In this document: piece after piece, positions 43,739 through 54,467 of the stretch
Layout of the letters: every line of letters begins with the position of its first letter
Numbering within the stretch: position 1 is the first letter of the stretch
Assembly (NCBI RefSeq): GCF_023824195.1
Contig: NZ_CP085442.1
Location: 782,001-846,000, forward strand
Length of the DNA stretch: 64,000 nt
DNA from: Priestia megaterium
Lineage (GTDB): Bacteria; Bacillota; Bacilli; Bacillales; Bacillaceae_H
Direction: 5' to 3'
Program-made: the position numbers and the translations under genes
Notes under the pieces: model-generated
The model's input: the letters and a program-made list of their open reading frames with translations, nothing else
Databases searched by the model: none
What the model was told of the DNA's origin: nothing

Positions 43739-45307
43739 ATGATGCGCTTATCGATGCAAACGAAAATGACGGGGTTAATCTTTTTTATCGTGGCCTTTTC
43801 GTTGTTTTTAGCAAGTATCGTGGTGATTAACAATTTTGTGCAGTCAAAAGAAAATGATTTAGAGCAAAGGGCTTTAATCACTTCGAGAACAGTTGCTGAA
43901 ATGCCTGAAATTCGAGAAAAAATTGAAAAAGATAGTAAGAACATTAATCAAATTGTAGAGCCGATTCGCATTATTCACGGTGCTTATTATGTAGTGGTTA
44001 TGAATATGAATCATGAACGTTTGTCTCACCCTTTGCAAAGCATGATTGGCCAAATCTCTAAAGGAGATGATGAGGGACAGGCGTTTGCAGAACATACCTA
44101 TACCGATAAAGCAAAAGGAGAAGGCGGAATGGTCATTCGCTCTTTTGTACCCGTTGTAAACGATCAGCATGAACAAGTAGGAGTGGTTGTCTCAGGCTAT
44201 CTTCTTCCCAAATTTACAGAGGTCATTTTAAGTTTAAAAAAAGAAATCTTTCTTATCTCAGGTCTTGCTCTTTTTTTTGGAGGATGGGGAGCGTGGGCGC
44301 TTGCATCTCGTATCAAAAAAGAGATGTTTGAGCTTGAACCTCATGAAATTGCTCGTTTGTTCGTAGAACGAACGGAGACCTTTAATGCCATGCATGAAGG
44401 AGTCATTGCCATTGATAAAGAGGAGAACATCACTATTTTTAATCATAAAGCGAAAATTATGATGGATGTACCCGATGAGGTAATTGGAAAAAAGATCTAT
44501 GATGTGATTCCAGATACAAGACTTCCAGAAATTTTGCAGCTTAATCAGCCTGTTTATAATCGAGAGCTTCAAGTTCGAAATTTGAATATTTTAAGCAATC
44601 GTGTGCCGATTAAGGTTAATAATCACACAGTCGGTGCGGTCGCTATTTTTCAAGACAGAACAGAAGTTAAAAAATTAGCTGAAGAGTTAACAGGAGTTAA
44701 ATCATTTGTAAGCGCTCTTAGAGTTCAAAACCATGAATACATGAATAAACTTCATACGATTGCAGGGCTTATCCAACTTGGAAATAAAGACAAGGCTCTT
44801 CAATACGTTTTTCAAGTGTCTGAACAGCAAGAAGAGCTCACCCAATTTCTTCATAAGCATATTAAAGATGAAAGTATATCGGGATTGCTGTTGAGCAAAG
44901 TCAGCCGTGCCAAAGAACTTGGAATTGAGTTAGCTATCGATCGCCACAGCGAGCTTCGCTCATTTCCTCCTTACTTAGATCATCATGATTTTGTGATTAT
45001 TATTGGTAACTTAATTGAGAACGCTTTTGATTCGTATCAACATATGGAGCGTCGTGAACGGAAGATCTATATAAGTATGGAACAAAATGACGGCATTCTT
45101 TCTATCTTAGTTGAAGATAACGGATGTGGCATGAATGAGGATCAAGTAGAGAGAATCTTTGATGAAGGTTTTTCAACCAAAGCAAAGGAAAATAGAGGAA
45201 TTGGTTTGCATTTAGTAAAACAAATTGTTGAAAAAGGAAACGGTCAGATCGAAGTAGAGTCAGAATTAGATGTTGGAACGACTTTTATCATTACATTCTT
45301 TTTATAG
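43739..45307 (+). CDS. dctS: Sensor histidine kinase DctS
   Basis: This 522-residue sensor of the CitA/DcuS family has two membrane helices (about 10-32 and 172-192) flanking an extracellular PAS-like sensor (AEMPEIREKIEK to the GVVVSGYL strand). A cytoplasmic PAS (about 215-320) follows, then a DcuS-type dimerisation helix with phospho-His in VQNHEYMNKLHTIAGLIQLG, and a HATPase domain (NLIENAFDSY, VEDNGCGM, RGIGLHLVKQ). It senses C4-dicarboxylates with DctB and phosphorylates DctR, 12 bp downstream. Confidence 0.9.
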   Translation: MMRLSMQTKMTGLIFFIVAFSLFLASIVVINNFVQSKENDLEQRALITSRTVAEMPEIREKIEKDSKNINQIVEPIRIIHGAYYVVVMNMNHERLSHPLQSMIGQISKGDDEGQAFAEHTYTDKAKGEGGMVIRSFVPVVNDQHEQVGVVVSGYLLPKFTEVILSLKKEIFLISGLALFFGGWGAWALASRIKKEMFELEPHEIARLFVERTETFNAMHEGVIAIDKEENITIFNHKAKIMMDVPDEVIGKKIYDVIPDTRLPEILQLNQPVYNRELQVRNLNILSNRVPIKVNNHTVGAVAIFQDRTEVKKLAEELTGVKSFVSALRVQNHEYMNKLHTIAGLIQLGNKDKALQYVFQVSEQQEELTQFLHKHIKDESISGLLLSKVSRAKELGIELAIDRHSELRSFPPYLDHHDFVIIIGNLIENAFDSYQHMERRERKIYISMEQNDGILSILVEDNGCGMNEDQVERIFDEGFSTKAKENRGIGLHLVKQIVEKGNGQIEVESELDVGTTFIITFFL

Positions 45308-45319
45308 GGGGAGTGGGAA

Positions 45320-46006
45320 ATGAATAAAAAAGAATGGACGGTGCTTCTCATAGAAGACGATCCTATGGTACAAGAAGTGAACCGCCAATTTATTGAACAA
45401 GTTGAAGGGTTCATCGTTATCGCTGCAGCTTCGAATGGTTTAGAGGGTATACAGCTCATTAAACAGCATCAGCCTGATTTAACGATTATTGATATGTATA
45501 TGCCTAGTCAAGATGGCTTAACCACCTTACAGCAAATTCGAGCAAATGGCTATAAAACAGACGTGATAGCAGTTACGGCTGCAAGTGATATTGAAACCGT
45601 ACGCAAAGTTCTTCAATACGGCGCGGTGGATTATATTATGAAACCGTTCAAGTTTGAACGAATGAAGCAAGCGCTTGAGCAGTATCGTTCGTTTCAAGTT
45701 AAAATAAGTCAAAAAGAACATATTACTCAGTCTGAATTAGATTCTATGCTGTTTCAGCAATTCGAAGAAAAAGCCGATTTGCTTCCAAAAGGGCTAAATG
45801 CGGTTACGTTAAGGAGGATACAACAATATCTTTCCGAACAAAATCATCCAATTTCTGCTGAAGAAGTGGCGGACGGCGTAGGAATTGCGCGTGTTACAGC
45901 AAGAAGGTATTTAGAGTTTTTAGAACAGGAAAACGAGCTGAAATTATCAGTTGAATACGGCAGAGTGGGGAGGCCTATTAATCGCTATATGTTAAAAATA
46001 AATTAA
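45320..46006 (+). CDS. dctR: Response regulator DctR
   Basis: This 228-residue CitB/DctR-type response regulator has an N-terminal receiver (phospho-Asp in LTIIDMYMPSQDG near residue 59, Lys in DYIMKPFKFERM near 109). The C-terminal winged HTH (EEVADGVGIARVTARRYLEFLEQE) ends in the family tail GRVGRPINRYML. It should activate dctP when dicarboxylates are present. GGGGAGTGGG precedes the ATG. Confidence 0.92.
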   Translation: MNKKEWTVLLIEDDPMVQEVNRQFIEQVEGFIVIAAASNGLEGIQLIKQHQPDLTIIDMYMPSQDGLTTLQQIRANGYKTDVIAVTAASDIETVRKVLQYGAVDYIMKPFKFERMKQALEQYRSFQVKISQKEHITQSELDSMLFQQFEEKADLLPKGLNAVTLRRIQQYLSEQNHPISAEEVADGVGIARVTARRYLEFLEQENELKLSVEYGRVGRPINRYMLKIN

Positions 46007-46015
46007 ATCATACAG

Positions 46016-46046
46016 AACAGCTTTTATTTGGAAAAGCTGTTTTTTT
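46016..46046 (+). terminator. Terminator of dctSR
   Basis: AACAGCTTTT pairs with AAAAGCTGTT, then T6. Confidence 0.85.
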
Positions 46047-46112
46047 GCGTTAGAAAGTATATCTTTTTCTCTCCTAGAACAAATTAAGGTATACAGTTTT
46101 CGCTATCCAAAG

Positions 46113-46143
46113 AATATTTCGTGCGGTCATTAATTCATACAAT
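46113..46143 (+). promoter_or_regulatory. Possible sigma-G (forespore) promoter of glcU-gdh
   Basis: GAATA (46113-46117) and CATACAA (46137-46143) resemble sigma-G -35 and -10 boxes, though the spacer is 19 bp and one -10 base differs. B. subtilis and B. megaterium gdh genes are known forespore genes. Confidence 0.35.
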
Positions 46144-46225
46144 GTCCCTAAAAAAGGATTAATGGCGGAAAAATTGGGGAATATGCACTTTGACATTTAA
46201 TTTTAGCACAGGAAGGTTTTGAAAC

Positions 46226-48475
<2,250 letters not shown>

Positions 48476-48501
<26 letters not shown>

Positions 48502-49399
48502 AATGGTATACCTGACCTTTCACATTTTTTTCGATTAACACCTTGCCTTCTTTTGTAACCGCAATTACCTCTAAAGAAGGGTGATGCATTTTAGCTAATC
48601 TTAATCCAGCGTCCCATCCGAGAATAAGCATGCATTTTGCATAGACTTCAGAAACGGTCAAGTCTTCTGAAACAACCGTTACTTGCAGAAGCTCTGATGA
48701 ACTAGGCTTGCTGATTCTGCCGTCAATAATATGATGGTGAGTGTGTCCGTTTACTTTCCACAATCGCTTGCCTACACTGCTTGTGGCAATGCCGCTGTTG
48801 CTCTTTACTTTAATACTCATGAGATTTTTTGATAAATCAAATGGATGAGAGAGCGCAATGGACCAGTGCTTGCTAGCAGGCCCCCACGTTACAATATCGC
48901 CGCCTCCATCGATTGCCCCAAGTGAAGTTCCTTTTTTCTTTAATTGATTCGCCATTTGCTGAATGCTCCAACCTTTTGCAATTCCGCCTAAATCCAGACC
49001 GACATTAGAAGCAAGCTGAATACTTCTCATTCCTTTATGAATCATAATAGGGTTAACAGCATCAAAAGCTGCTACTTCTTGAGGAAGCTGATTGTTAGGC
49101 AGTTGTTCAAAGCTTTGGTCATATCCTAGAGTTTGAATAGAATGATACAGAAATGGGTTGAAAATTCCGTTTGTCTCATTGTAATAGTAAGAGGCTGTTT
49201 TTACAGCTTCATACAACATTTTTGACGGTAAAAATAATCTTCCGTTCAGTGAATTAAGCTGTGAAAGCTCGCTTGTTGGAAGAAAGCGGCTTAGTGTTTC
49301 TTCTACAAGGTAACACCAGCTCTCCACTTTTTGGCTGACAGGCGTTTCAAGCTGATATACATTAAATTCGGTATTCATTGCTTTAAATGAGTAGCTCAT
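48476..49399 (-). CDS. apbE: ApbE-type FAD:protein FMN transferase
   Basis: This 307-residue ApbE-family protein covalently attaches FMN to Thr/Ser of target proteins outside the cytoplasmic face. Motifs: FKAMNTEFNVY at the N-terminus, DLGGIAKGWSIQQMANQLKKKG, GAIDGGGDIVTWG, and GKRLWKVNGHTHHHIIDGRISKPSSS. No signal peptide or lipobox is evident, which is unusual because many ApbE proteins are exported; it may work at the membrane inside the cell or use another route. It sits between the acidic-repeat gene (12 bp upstream) and the FRD gene (26-bp overlap), so the three likely form one redox module. Confidence 0.88.
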
Positions 49400-49411
49400 T
49401 ACATCACATCC

Positions 49412-49834
49412 TTAAGAAGGTCTTGATTGGATAGAAGAATCATTATTATTGCCTCCGTTATCCTGACCATTTGTGGAATGGTCATTTGACCACTGGTCTT
49501 GCTGATTACTCGAATCATCATCTGACCACTGATCGTCTTGACTGCTTGAATTATCGTCTGACCATTGATCACTTTGCTCACTAGAACTGTCATTTGACCA
49601 TTGATCTTGCCCGTTAGTTCCATTGTCCGTATTGGAGTCAGATCCTGAATCTGGAAATAGGTCCGTCTCATCTTCCGTTTGAGTTTGAGATGAATTATCG
49701 GCTGATGTATCGTTATTTAGTGCTGTAGCTGTTGAATTGGTTTGATCATATTTTTGAGAAAGCCCTACAAATGTTGTAAATGCAGCAACGCTCGATAAAC
49801 CAACCATCCATTTTGTCCATTTATTAGCTGCCAT
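49412..49834 (-). CDS. Membrane-anchored Asp/Ser/Asn/Gln-rich repeat protein, 140 aa
   Basis: This is the first gene of the ApbE/FRD operon. The protein has a short basic N-terminus and one hydrophobic helix (MVGLSSVAAFTTFVGL, about 10-25), then a low-complexity acidic extracellular tail. The tail holds four imperfect 12-13-residue repeats centred on DQWS(N/D)D (QDQWSNDSSSEQ, SDQWSDDNSSSQ, DDQWSDDDSSNQ, QDQWSNDHSTNG). No known domain was recognised and there is no FMN-bind domain. A TNSTATAL segment next to the helix faintly resembles flavinylation sites. AAAGGAG precedes ATG 49834; the frame runs up to 49915, but the upstream part has no ribosome site. Confidence 0.7.
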   Translation of the reverse strand: MAANKWTKWMVGLSSVAAFTTFVGLSQKYDQTNSTATALNNDTSADNSSQTQTEDETDLFPDSGSDSNTDNGTNGQDQWSNDSSSEQSDQWSDDNSSSQDDQWSDDDSSNQQDQWSNDHSTNGQDNGGNNNDSSIQSRPS

Positions 49835-50006
49835 TGATATGCTCCTTTTATCTTTCATATTTTGCAACTGAACACTGAAGAAAAACTGCAGTGGAAGGTA
49901 ACATACATCGTTCAATTGTTATAGTTCAATATAGACAGAGAAAATGAAAAAATAGTGAAATAGATGTAGGGCGGATTATTTTTGTGGGGAATTCAATGAA
50001 TTATTA

Positions 50007-50050
50007 GATTAAAAAAGGGTTGTTCTAAAAAGAACAACCCTTTTTTAATC
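50007..50050. terminator. Long perfect hairpin terminator
   Basis: A 20-bp perfect stem (starting GATTAAAAAAGGGTTG, AAAA loop) lies at the 3' end of the minus-strand membrane gene. It contains that gene's stop region. Confidence 0.88.
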
Positions 50051-50519
50051 AGCGATAAATCTTACTAATTGATACATAATACACCGTTAGCTGTACAAGA
50101 GAAAGAAGCAAAAGAACAGCAATGGGATAGAAGCTAAAAGAATTAGGTAACAGCGGATAAAAAGCTATTAATATAGCACCTATAGGAATAGAAAATAGGA
50201 GGAAAACAAAGGCTTTTTTACAAGCTTCTGCTGTTATCATCTTTTCACGTTCATCTTCTTCTGCAAATTCAAAAGGAAATAATAAAGGCGAAACATTCTT
50301 CGTCTTTTTACGCGCGCGGTAGTAAAAAAATGAGACAATTAAAAGAACAATTAAAGAAGCAAAAGAGCCTATAGACATAGTAACTTCCCACGGGGGTCCA
50401 GGGTGGGTCATAATTTCACTAAATTGAATATTTAGGCTTAAAAAATCGTATAAAAACCAACCTACGCATAACAGAGACACTACATTCAACAAATAAGATT
50501 TAATAACATTACTCAACAT
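50049..50519 (-). CDS. Small membrane protein, 156 aa, paired with an HTH regulator
   Basis: This 156-residue protein has four hydrophobic helices (about 8-28, 45-65, 100-125, 128-150) and an EFAEEDEREKMITAEACKKAF segment between them. I could not assign a family firmly. GGAGGAG lies 4-5 nt before ATG 50519; the longer frame to 50549 lacks support. It overlaps the upstream Xre-type HTH gene by 11 bp. Such HTH plus membrane protein pairs are common in Bacillus and the regulator often controls its partner. Confidence 0.7.
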   Translation of the reverse strand: MLSNVIKSYLLNVVSLLCVGWFLYDFLSLNIQFSEIMTHPGPPWEVTMSIGSFASLIVLLIVSFFYYRARKKTKNVSPLLFPFEFAEEDEREKMITAEACKKAFVFLLFSIPIGAILIAFYPLLPNSFSFYPIAVLLLLSLVQLTVYYVSISKIYR

Positions 50520-50736
50520 TTTTCTCCTCCTTTTGAAGTGTAAAAACATCTTCCATTTTTAATTGAAAGACATCACAAATTGTTAAACCAAGTAGTAGGG
50601 AAGGAACGTAATTTCCCTTTTCAATAGCTGCAATGGTTTGGCGAGTGGCTCCAACTTTTTCAGCTAAATCTCCTTGCGTATATCCATGTTTAGCTCTAAG
50701 CTCTTTTACGTGATTAATAAGAGTCAATATGATCAC
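50509..50736 (-). CDS. Xre-family HTH transcriptional regulator, 75 aa (or 72)
   Basis: A minimal helix-turn-helix regulator: KELRAKHGYTQGDLAEKVGATRQTIAAIEKGNYVPSLLLGLTICDVFQL is a standard HTH_3 domain filling most of the protein. The first start is GTG 50736. GGGTG lies just at that codon, so TTG 50727 with 6-nt spacing may be the real start (72 aa). It is co-transcribed with, and overlaps, the downstream membrane protein gene. Confidence 0.8.
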   Translation of the reverse strand: MIILTLINHVKELRAKHGYTQGDLAEKVGATRQTIAAIEKGNYVPSLLLGLTICDVFQLKMEDVFTLQKEEKNVE

Positions 50737-50837
50737 CCGCTGTCTTTTTAATAAATTTGTTAAGTTTATTTAACATTATGTAAAGTTAATTTAACAACAA
50801 TTGGATGATTTTTCAATAATAAATGGATAAAAAATAC

Positions 50838-50874
50838 AAAAAAGATCCTAGAAGAATTCTTCAGGATCTTTTTT
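50838..50874. terminator. Terminator between the HTH gene region and the 60-aa paralogue 2
   Basis: AAAAAAGATCCT pairs with AGGATCTTTTTT and encloses a palindromic GAAGAATTCTTC. It terminates the minus-strand 60-aa gene. Confidence 0.85.
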
Positions 50875-50875
50875 G

Positions 50876-51058
50876 TTAATAAATTTCTTTAATGCCAGAC
50901 AAACGAATGGAAAAAATGTTTTGTTTTTCATCTCGTAGGGAGAGGGTTTGGTCGGTTAGGTTTAAATTTTGGATTTTTCCTTTGAAGGTTTGAAGCAGGC
51001 CATTTTCGTAATAATTCACGGTTACATGTTTGTTTTTCTTTAACGCTTTTAAAATCAT
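50876..51058 (-). CDS. 60-aa YolD-like small protein, paralogue 2
   Basis: This 60-residue protein, MILKALKKNKHVTVNYYENG..., has about the same sequence layout as paralogues 1 and 3. The shared features are the MILKAL(K/R)xN start, a YYxNGLLQTFKGK turn, LxLTDQTLSLRDE and RLSGIKEIY at the end. It is closer to paralogue 3 than to paralogue 1. GAAAGGAG precedes the ATG. The function is unknown; a small Sm/YolD-like beta fold is suggested. Confidence 0.72.
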   Translation of the reverse strand: MILKALKKNKHVTVNYYENGLLQTFKGKIQNLNLTDQTLSLRDEKQNIFSIRLSGIKEIY

Positions 51059-51450
51059 TTATTCATCTCCTTTCATGTGTGCATCTGTTATGAAAAGAAA
51101 GCTGTGGCTTAAGCATACGAATTTGGAGGATGCTCAAGGCAGAATTATTATTATACAGCAAGATGAGAATAGTTTGTAGATAAATTGTGAAAAAATGCAC
51201 AAGTTTGCAGTACGGGAGTTGCAATAGAATACAGTATATGAGGGAGAAGGGATTTTATGATGAAAAAGGTGATTTTAGTTTATTTATTTGTGGGTATTAG
51301 GTAAACTAGTAGATGAATTTAAAGAATCTATCTATAGTTGTGAAGGCTAGGATTTCATTTAATTTTCATTTTCTATGAGTATAATGATAAAGGTTTTCTA
51401 TATGTTCTTTGTGAATCTACTCATAAACTAATCGAGAAAGGAAAATCAAA
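51059..51450. other. Intergenic region before the LTA synthase gene
   Basis: About 390 bp. It holds a 15-codon open frame with a good ribosome site (ATG at about 51257, MMKKVILVYLFVGIR then stop) that looks like the start of a truncated membrane or lipoprotein gene. No known RNA element was seen. Confidence 0.4.
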
Positions 51451-53379
51451 ATGAAGCGAATCGTTTCTAAGCCGCTGCACTATTTCATATTAGCCGCTGT
51501 TTTAATGTGGATAAAGTCGTACGTGGCTTATAAAACTGAATTTAACTTAGGCGTAAGCGGCGTAATGCAGCAAATGCTGCTGTTCATAAACCCTGTGAGT
51601 TCAGTGCTGATTTTTTTAGGAATCGGCTTATTTTTTAAAGGAAAGAAAGCAGGAGCTTGGATTCTTGCAGGCAGTTTCATTATGACGCTGCTGTTATACA
51701 GCAACATTCTCTATTATCGTTTTTTTAACGATTTTGTAACGCTTCCTACACTATTGCAGACAAGTAATGCAGGAAGTATGGGCGGAAGCATTATGGATTT
51801 ATTAAAAGCACATGATGTTTTTTATTTTGTTGATTTTATTATTTATTTTTTCTTCTTTTTTAGTAAAAAAATTGACTGGCATAATGAAAAAGTATCGGTT
51901 AAGAATGCTGTAACTATTCTTTCTTTAGGATTCATGGTTTTTTCTGTCAACTTAACATTAGCAGAAATTGATCGCCCGCAGCTTCTATCTCGAACTTTTG
52001 ACCGCAATTATCTAGTAAAGTATTTAGGCACCTATAATTATACGATGTATGACGGTGTTCAGACTGCTCAAAACTCTAAACAGCGAGCATTTGCAAGCAG
52101 CAATGATTTAACGAACGTCGTTAATTTTAAAAATAGTCACTATGCGGAACCAAATCCCGTTTATTTTGGAAAAGCTAAAGGGAAAAATATTATCAAAATT
52201 CATTTGGAATCATTTCAATCTTTTTTAATTGATTACAAATTAAATGGCCAGGAAGTGACACCTTTCTTAAATTCGTTGGCCCATGGAAATGACTTTACGT
52301 ATTTTGATAACTTCTTTCATCAAACAGGACAAGGAAAAACATCAGATGCTGAGCTAATGATGGACAATTCTCTATACGGCCTTCCTCAAGGTTCTGCCTT
52401 TGTGCTGAAAGGAAGCAATACGTATCAGGCAGCACCAGCTATTTTAGATCAAAAAGCTGGCTATACGAGCGCTGTGCTGCACGGAGACTATAAGACGTTT
52501 TGGAACCGTAACGAAATTTACAAGCAGTTCGGTGTGGATAAGTTCTTTGATGCAAGTTATTACAATATGACGGGTGAAAATAAAATTAATTATGGCTTAA
52601 AAGACAAACCGTTCTTTAAAGAATCTGTTCCAATGCTGCAGTCTTTACCACAGCCGTTCTATGCGCATTTAATTACGTTAACAAATCATTTTCCATTTTT
52701 ACTTGGAAACAATGAGGCAAGCATACAGCCGGCTAACACAGGCGATGCAACAGTTGACCGTTATTTCCAAACGGCTCGTTATTTAGACGAATCATTGCAA
52801 TCTTTCTTCCAAGAACTGAAAGCTTCTGGGCTTTATGATAATTCTGTGATTATGATTTATGGAGATCACTACGGTATTTCTGAAAATCATAATGCAGCAA
52901 TGGAAAAAGTAATGGGAAAAGAAATTACGCCTTATGAAAATGCTCAGCTGCAGCGTGTACCTCTATTCATTCACGTTCCTGGAGTAAAAGGCGGAGTTAA
53001 TCATACGTACGGTGGAGAAATTGATGTTGTGCCAACTCTTCTTCATTTAGTAGGGATTGACAGCAAAGAGTTTATCCAATTTGGCACAGATTTATTTTCT
53101 AAAGAACATGATGATGTAGTAGCGTTCCGTAATGGCAACTACGTATCTCCGAAATATACATTAGTGGATGGAACGTATTATGATTCTAAGACGGGCCAAG
53201 CGCTTAAAGAAAATAATCAAATGAAAGCTTATAAACAGAAGGTAGCGAAAGAACTGGAGTTATCTGATCAAGTGCTTTATGGAGACTTACTTCGTTTCCA
53301 CAAGCTGAAGGATTTCCAAACAGTCGACCCTTCAAAATATATGTACGGGAAAGAAGAAACAGAAACATCAGCTAAATAA
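51451..53379 (+). CDS. ltaS: Lipoteichoic acid synthase family protein (LtaS type)
   Basis: This 642-residue polyglycerol-phosphate polymerase has five N-terminal helices and an extracellular sulfatase-like domain. Catalytic Thr297 (GQGKTSDAE), metal-ligand Glu253 (IIKIHLESFQS) and the YGDHYGIS metal motif are present. A signal-peptidase-like site AFA|S near residue 216 matches the cleavage of LtaS enzymes. It moves glycerol phosphate from phosphatidylglycerol onto the LTA chain. Bacillus species carry several paralogues (LtaS, YfnI, YqgS, YvgJ); which one this is cannot be decided here. GAGAAAGGAAA precedes the ATG. Confidence 0.9.
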   Translation: MKRIVSKPLHYFILAAVLMWIKSYVAYKTEFNLGVSGVMQQMLLFINPVSSVLIFLGIGLFFKGKKAGAWILAGSFIMTLLLYSNILYYRFFNDFVTLPTLLQTSNAGSMGGSIMDLLKAHDVFYFVDFIIYFFFFFSKKIDWHNEKVSVKNAVTILSLGFMVFSVNLTLAEIDRPQLLSRTFDRNYLVKYLGTYNYTMYDGVQTAQNSKQRAFASSNDLTNVVNFKNSHYAEPNPVYFGKAKGKNIIKIHLESFQSFLIDYKLNGQEVTPFLNSLAHGNDFTYFDNFFHQTGQGKTSDAELMMDNSLYGLPQGSAFVLKGSNTYQAAPAILDQKAGYTSAVLHGDYKTFWNRNEIYKQFGVDKFFDASYYNMTGENKINYGLKDKPFFKESVPMLQSLPQPFYAHLITLTNHFPFLLGNNEASIQPANTGDATVDRYFQTARYLDESLQSFFQELKASGLYDNSVIMIYGDHYGISENHNAAMEKVMGKEITPYENAQLQRVPLFIHVPGVKGGVNHTYGGEIDVVPTLLHLVGIDSKEFIQFGTDLFSKEHDDVVAFRNGNYVSPKYTLVDGTYYDSKTGQALKENNQMKAYKQKVAKELELSDQVLYGDLLRFHKLKDFQTVDPSKYMYGKEETETSAK

Positions 53380-53389
53380 AGCTAAAATC

Positions 53390-53440
53390 AAAAGAACATG
53401 ATGACTTCTGCAAAGCAGAATGAGCATCATGTTCTTTTTT
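53390..53440 (+). terminator. Terminator after the LTA synthase gene
   Basis: AAAAGAACATGATG pairs with CATCATGTTCTTTT, with an inner TTCTGC/GCAGAA stem. Confidence 0.88.
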
Positions 53441-53455
53441 ACTGTAAACTATTCA

Positions 53456-53638
53456 TCAATAAATTTCTTTAATTCCCGACAAGCGAATAGAGAAAGTATT
53501 TTGCTGTTCATCTTTTAATGAAAGCGTTTGGTCTGTTAAATCTAGGCGCTGTACTTTTCCTTTAAACGTTTGAAGCAAACCGTTTTTATAATAGTTAATT
53601 GTAACGGCCCCGTTTTTTCTTAATGCTTTTAAAATCAT
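53456..53638 (-). CDS. 60-aa YolD-like small protein, paralogue 3
   Basis: The third 60-residue paralogue (MILKALRKNGAVTINYYKNG..., ending RLSGIKEIY). The frame extends to 53656, but GGAAGGAG lies 8 nt before ATG 53638 and gives exactly the length of paralogues 1 and 2. It flanks the LTA synthase gene on the other side from paralogue 2, convergent with it. Function unknown. Confidence 0.72.
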   Translation of the reverse strand: MILKALRKNGAVTINYYKNGLLQTFKGKVQRLDLTDQTLSLKDEQQNTFSIRLSGIKEIY

Positions 53639-53857
53639 TTTCAAAACTCCTTCCATATTTAAAATGTGTATGATTAACGAGCTGTAACATTCATTTTCAT
53701 TTGCATATTTTTATTATACACAAAAATAGAAAGCGTTTTCACTTAAAGTTTGAACACTTTGTGAAAACTTTAACAGAGAATGTGACAAATACATACAGAA
53801 ACTGATTTATTTGTCGTATTCATAATAAAACACATTTATGAAAGGAGTGTTAAGAAC

Positions 53858-54004
53858 GTGTTAAAACTTTATGGATGGAAGAATATTATAAAATATCGTT
53901 TGAAATGTCGTAGTGAATCCATTCATCGTTCGTTACATTTCCGCCCATTTTCCTGTAAAGCGTTTGGGCTCTTGTATTATCATAAGCCGTTTCCCAAGAC
54001 ATAG
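53858..54004 (+). CDS. Possible 48-aa remnant ORF antisense to the GNAT gene
   Basis: A GTG-started frame (MLKLYGWKNIIKYRLK...) with a strong AAAGGAG 10 nt upstream. The first 9-10 codons lie in the intergenic region; the rest is antisense to the acetyltransferase gene and not protein-like. It may be the start of a gene whose body was deleted. Confidence 0.25.
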   Translation: MLKLYGWKNIIKYRLKCRSESIHRSLHFRPFSCKAFGLLYYHKPFPKT

Positions 54005-54356
54005 CTGCATACTGATGTTTTTTTGTATACTGATGACTGGCCGAAAATAACTTTTCTCCAATTTTTTGTCCTCTTGCTTTTTCAGTAACGTACAAGTCAT
54101 TTAAAATCGCTACAGGCTTTACACGCGTGGTGCTAAATGTAAAATAAAGCGTTGAAAAACCTACTGCCTCGTCATTTTGAGTCGCGATAAACTGAACGCC
54201 AGCATCGGAATGGTGAAACAAATGATTAATCAAATTTCTCAGCTGCTTTTTGGTAGGCTGAGGACGCTTGTAAAAATCAACAATGTATTCGTTCATTAAT
54301 GAAATAAGTGCTTCCATATCAGCAGTATTAGCTTGATGAATTGTAATAGTAGTCAT
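53886..54356 (-). CDS. GNAT-family N-acetyltransferase
   Basis: This 156-residue acetyltransferase of the GNAT superfamily uses acetyl-CoA. The pyrophosphate-binding motif A is LNDLYVTEKARGQKIGEKLF (about 86-105) and motif B is the MSWETAYDNTRAQTLYRKMGG stretch near the C-terminus. The substrate is unknown. AAGGAGAAG precedes the ATG. It is divergent from the MocR-type regulator gene, which could control it. Confidence 0.85.
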   Translation of the reverse strand: MTTITIHQANTADMEALISLMNEYIVDFYKRPQPTKKQLRNLINHLFHHSDAGVQFIATQNDEAVGFSTLYFTFSTTRVKPVAILNDLYVTEKARGQKIGEKLFSASHQYTKKHQYAAMSWETAYDNTRAQTLYRKMGGNVTNDEWIHYDISNDIL

Positions 54357-54467
54357 TAAATCTTCTCCTTTTTAATCAGATGATCTACACTTATAGTAAA
54401 AGAAATGTATCCCCTCTAAAAGAGCCAGATTTAAAAAATAAAATAGGGACAGATGAAAGGAGCTAGC

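Noticed and set aside
49399..49671. 90-aa minus-strand frame overlapping the acidic-repeat gene
   Set aside because: It is an out-of-frame shadow; the periodic pattern reflects the DNA repeats of the real gene, which has the ribosome site and the membrane anchor.
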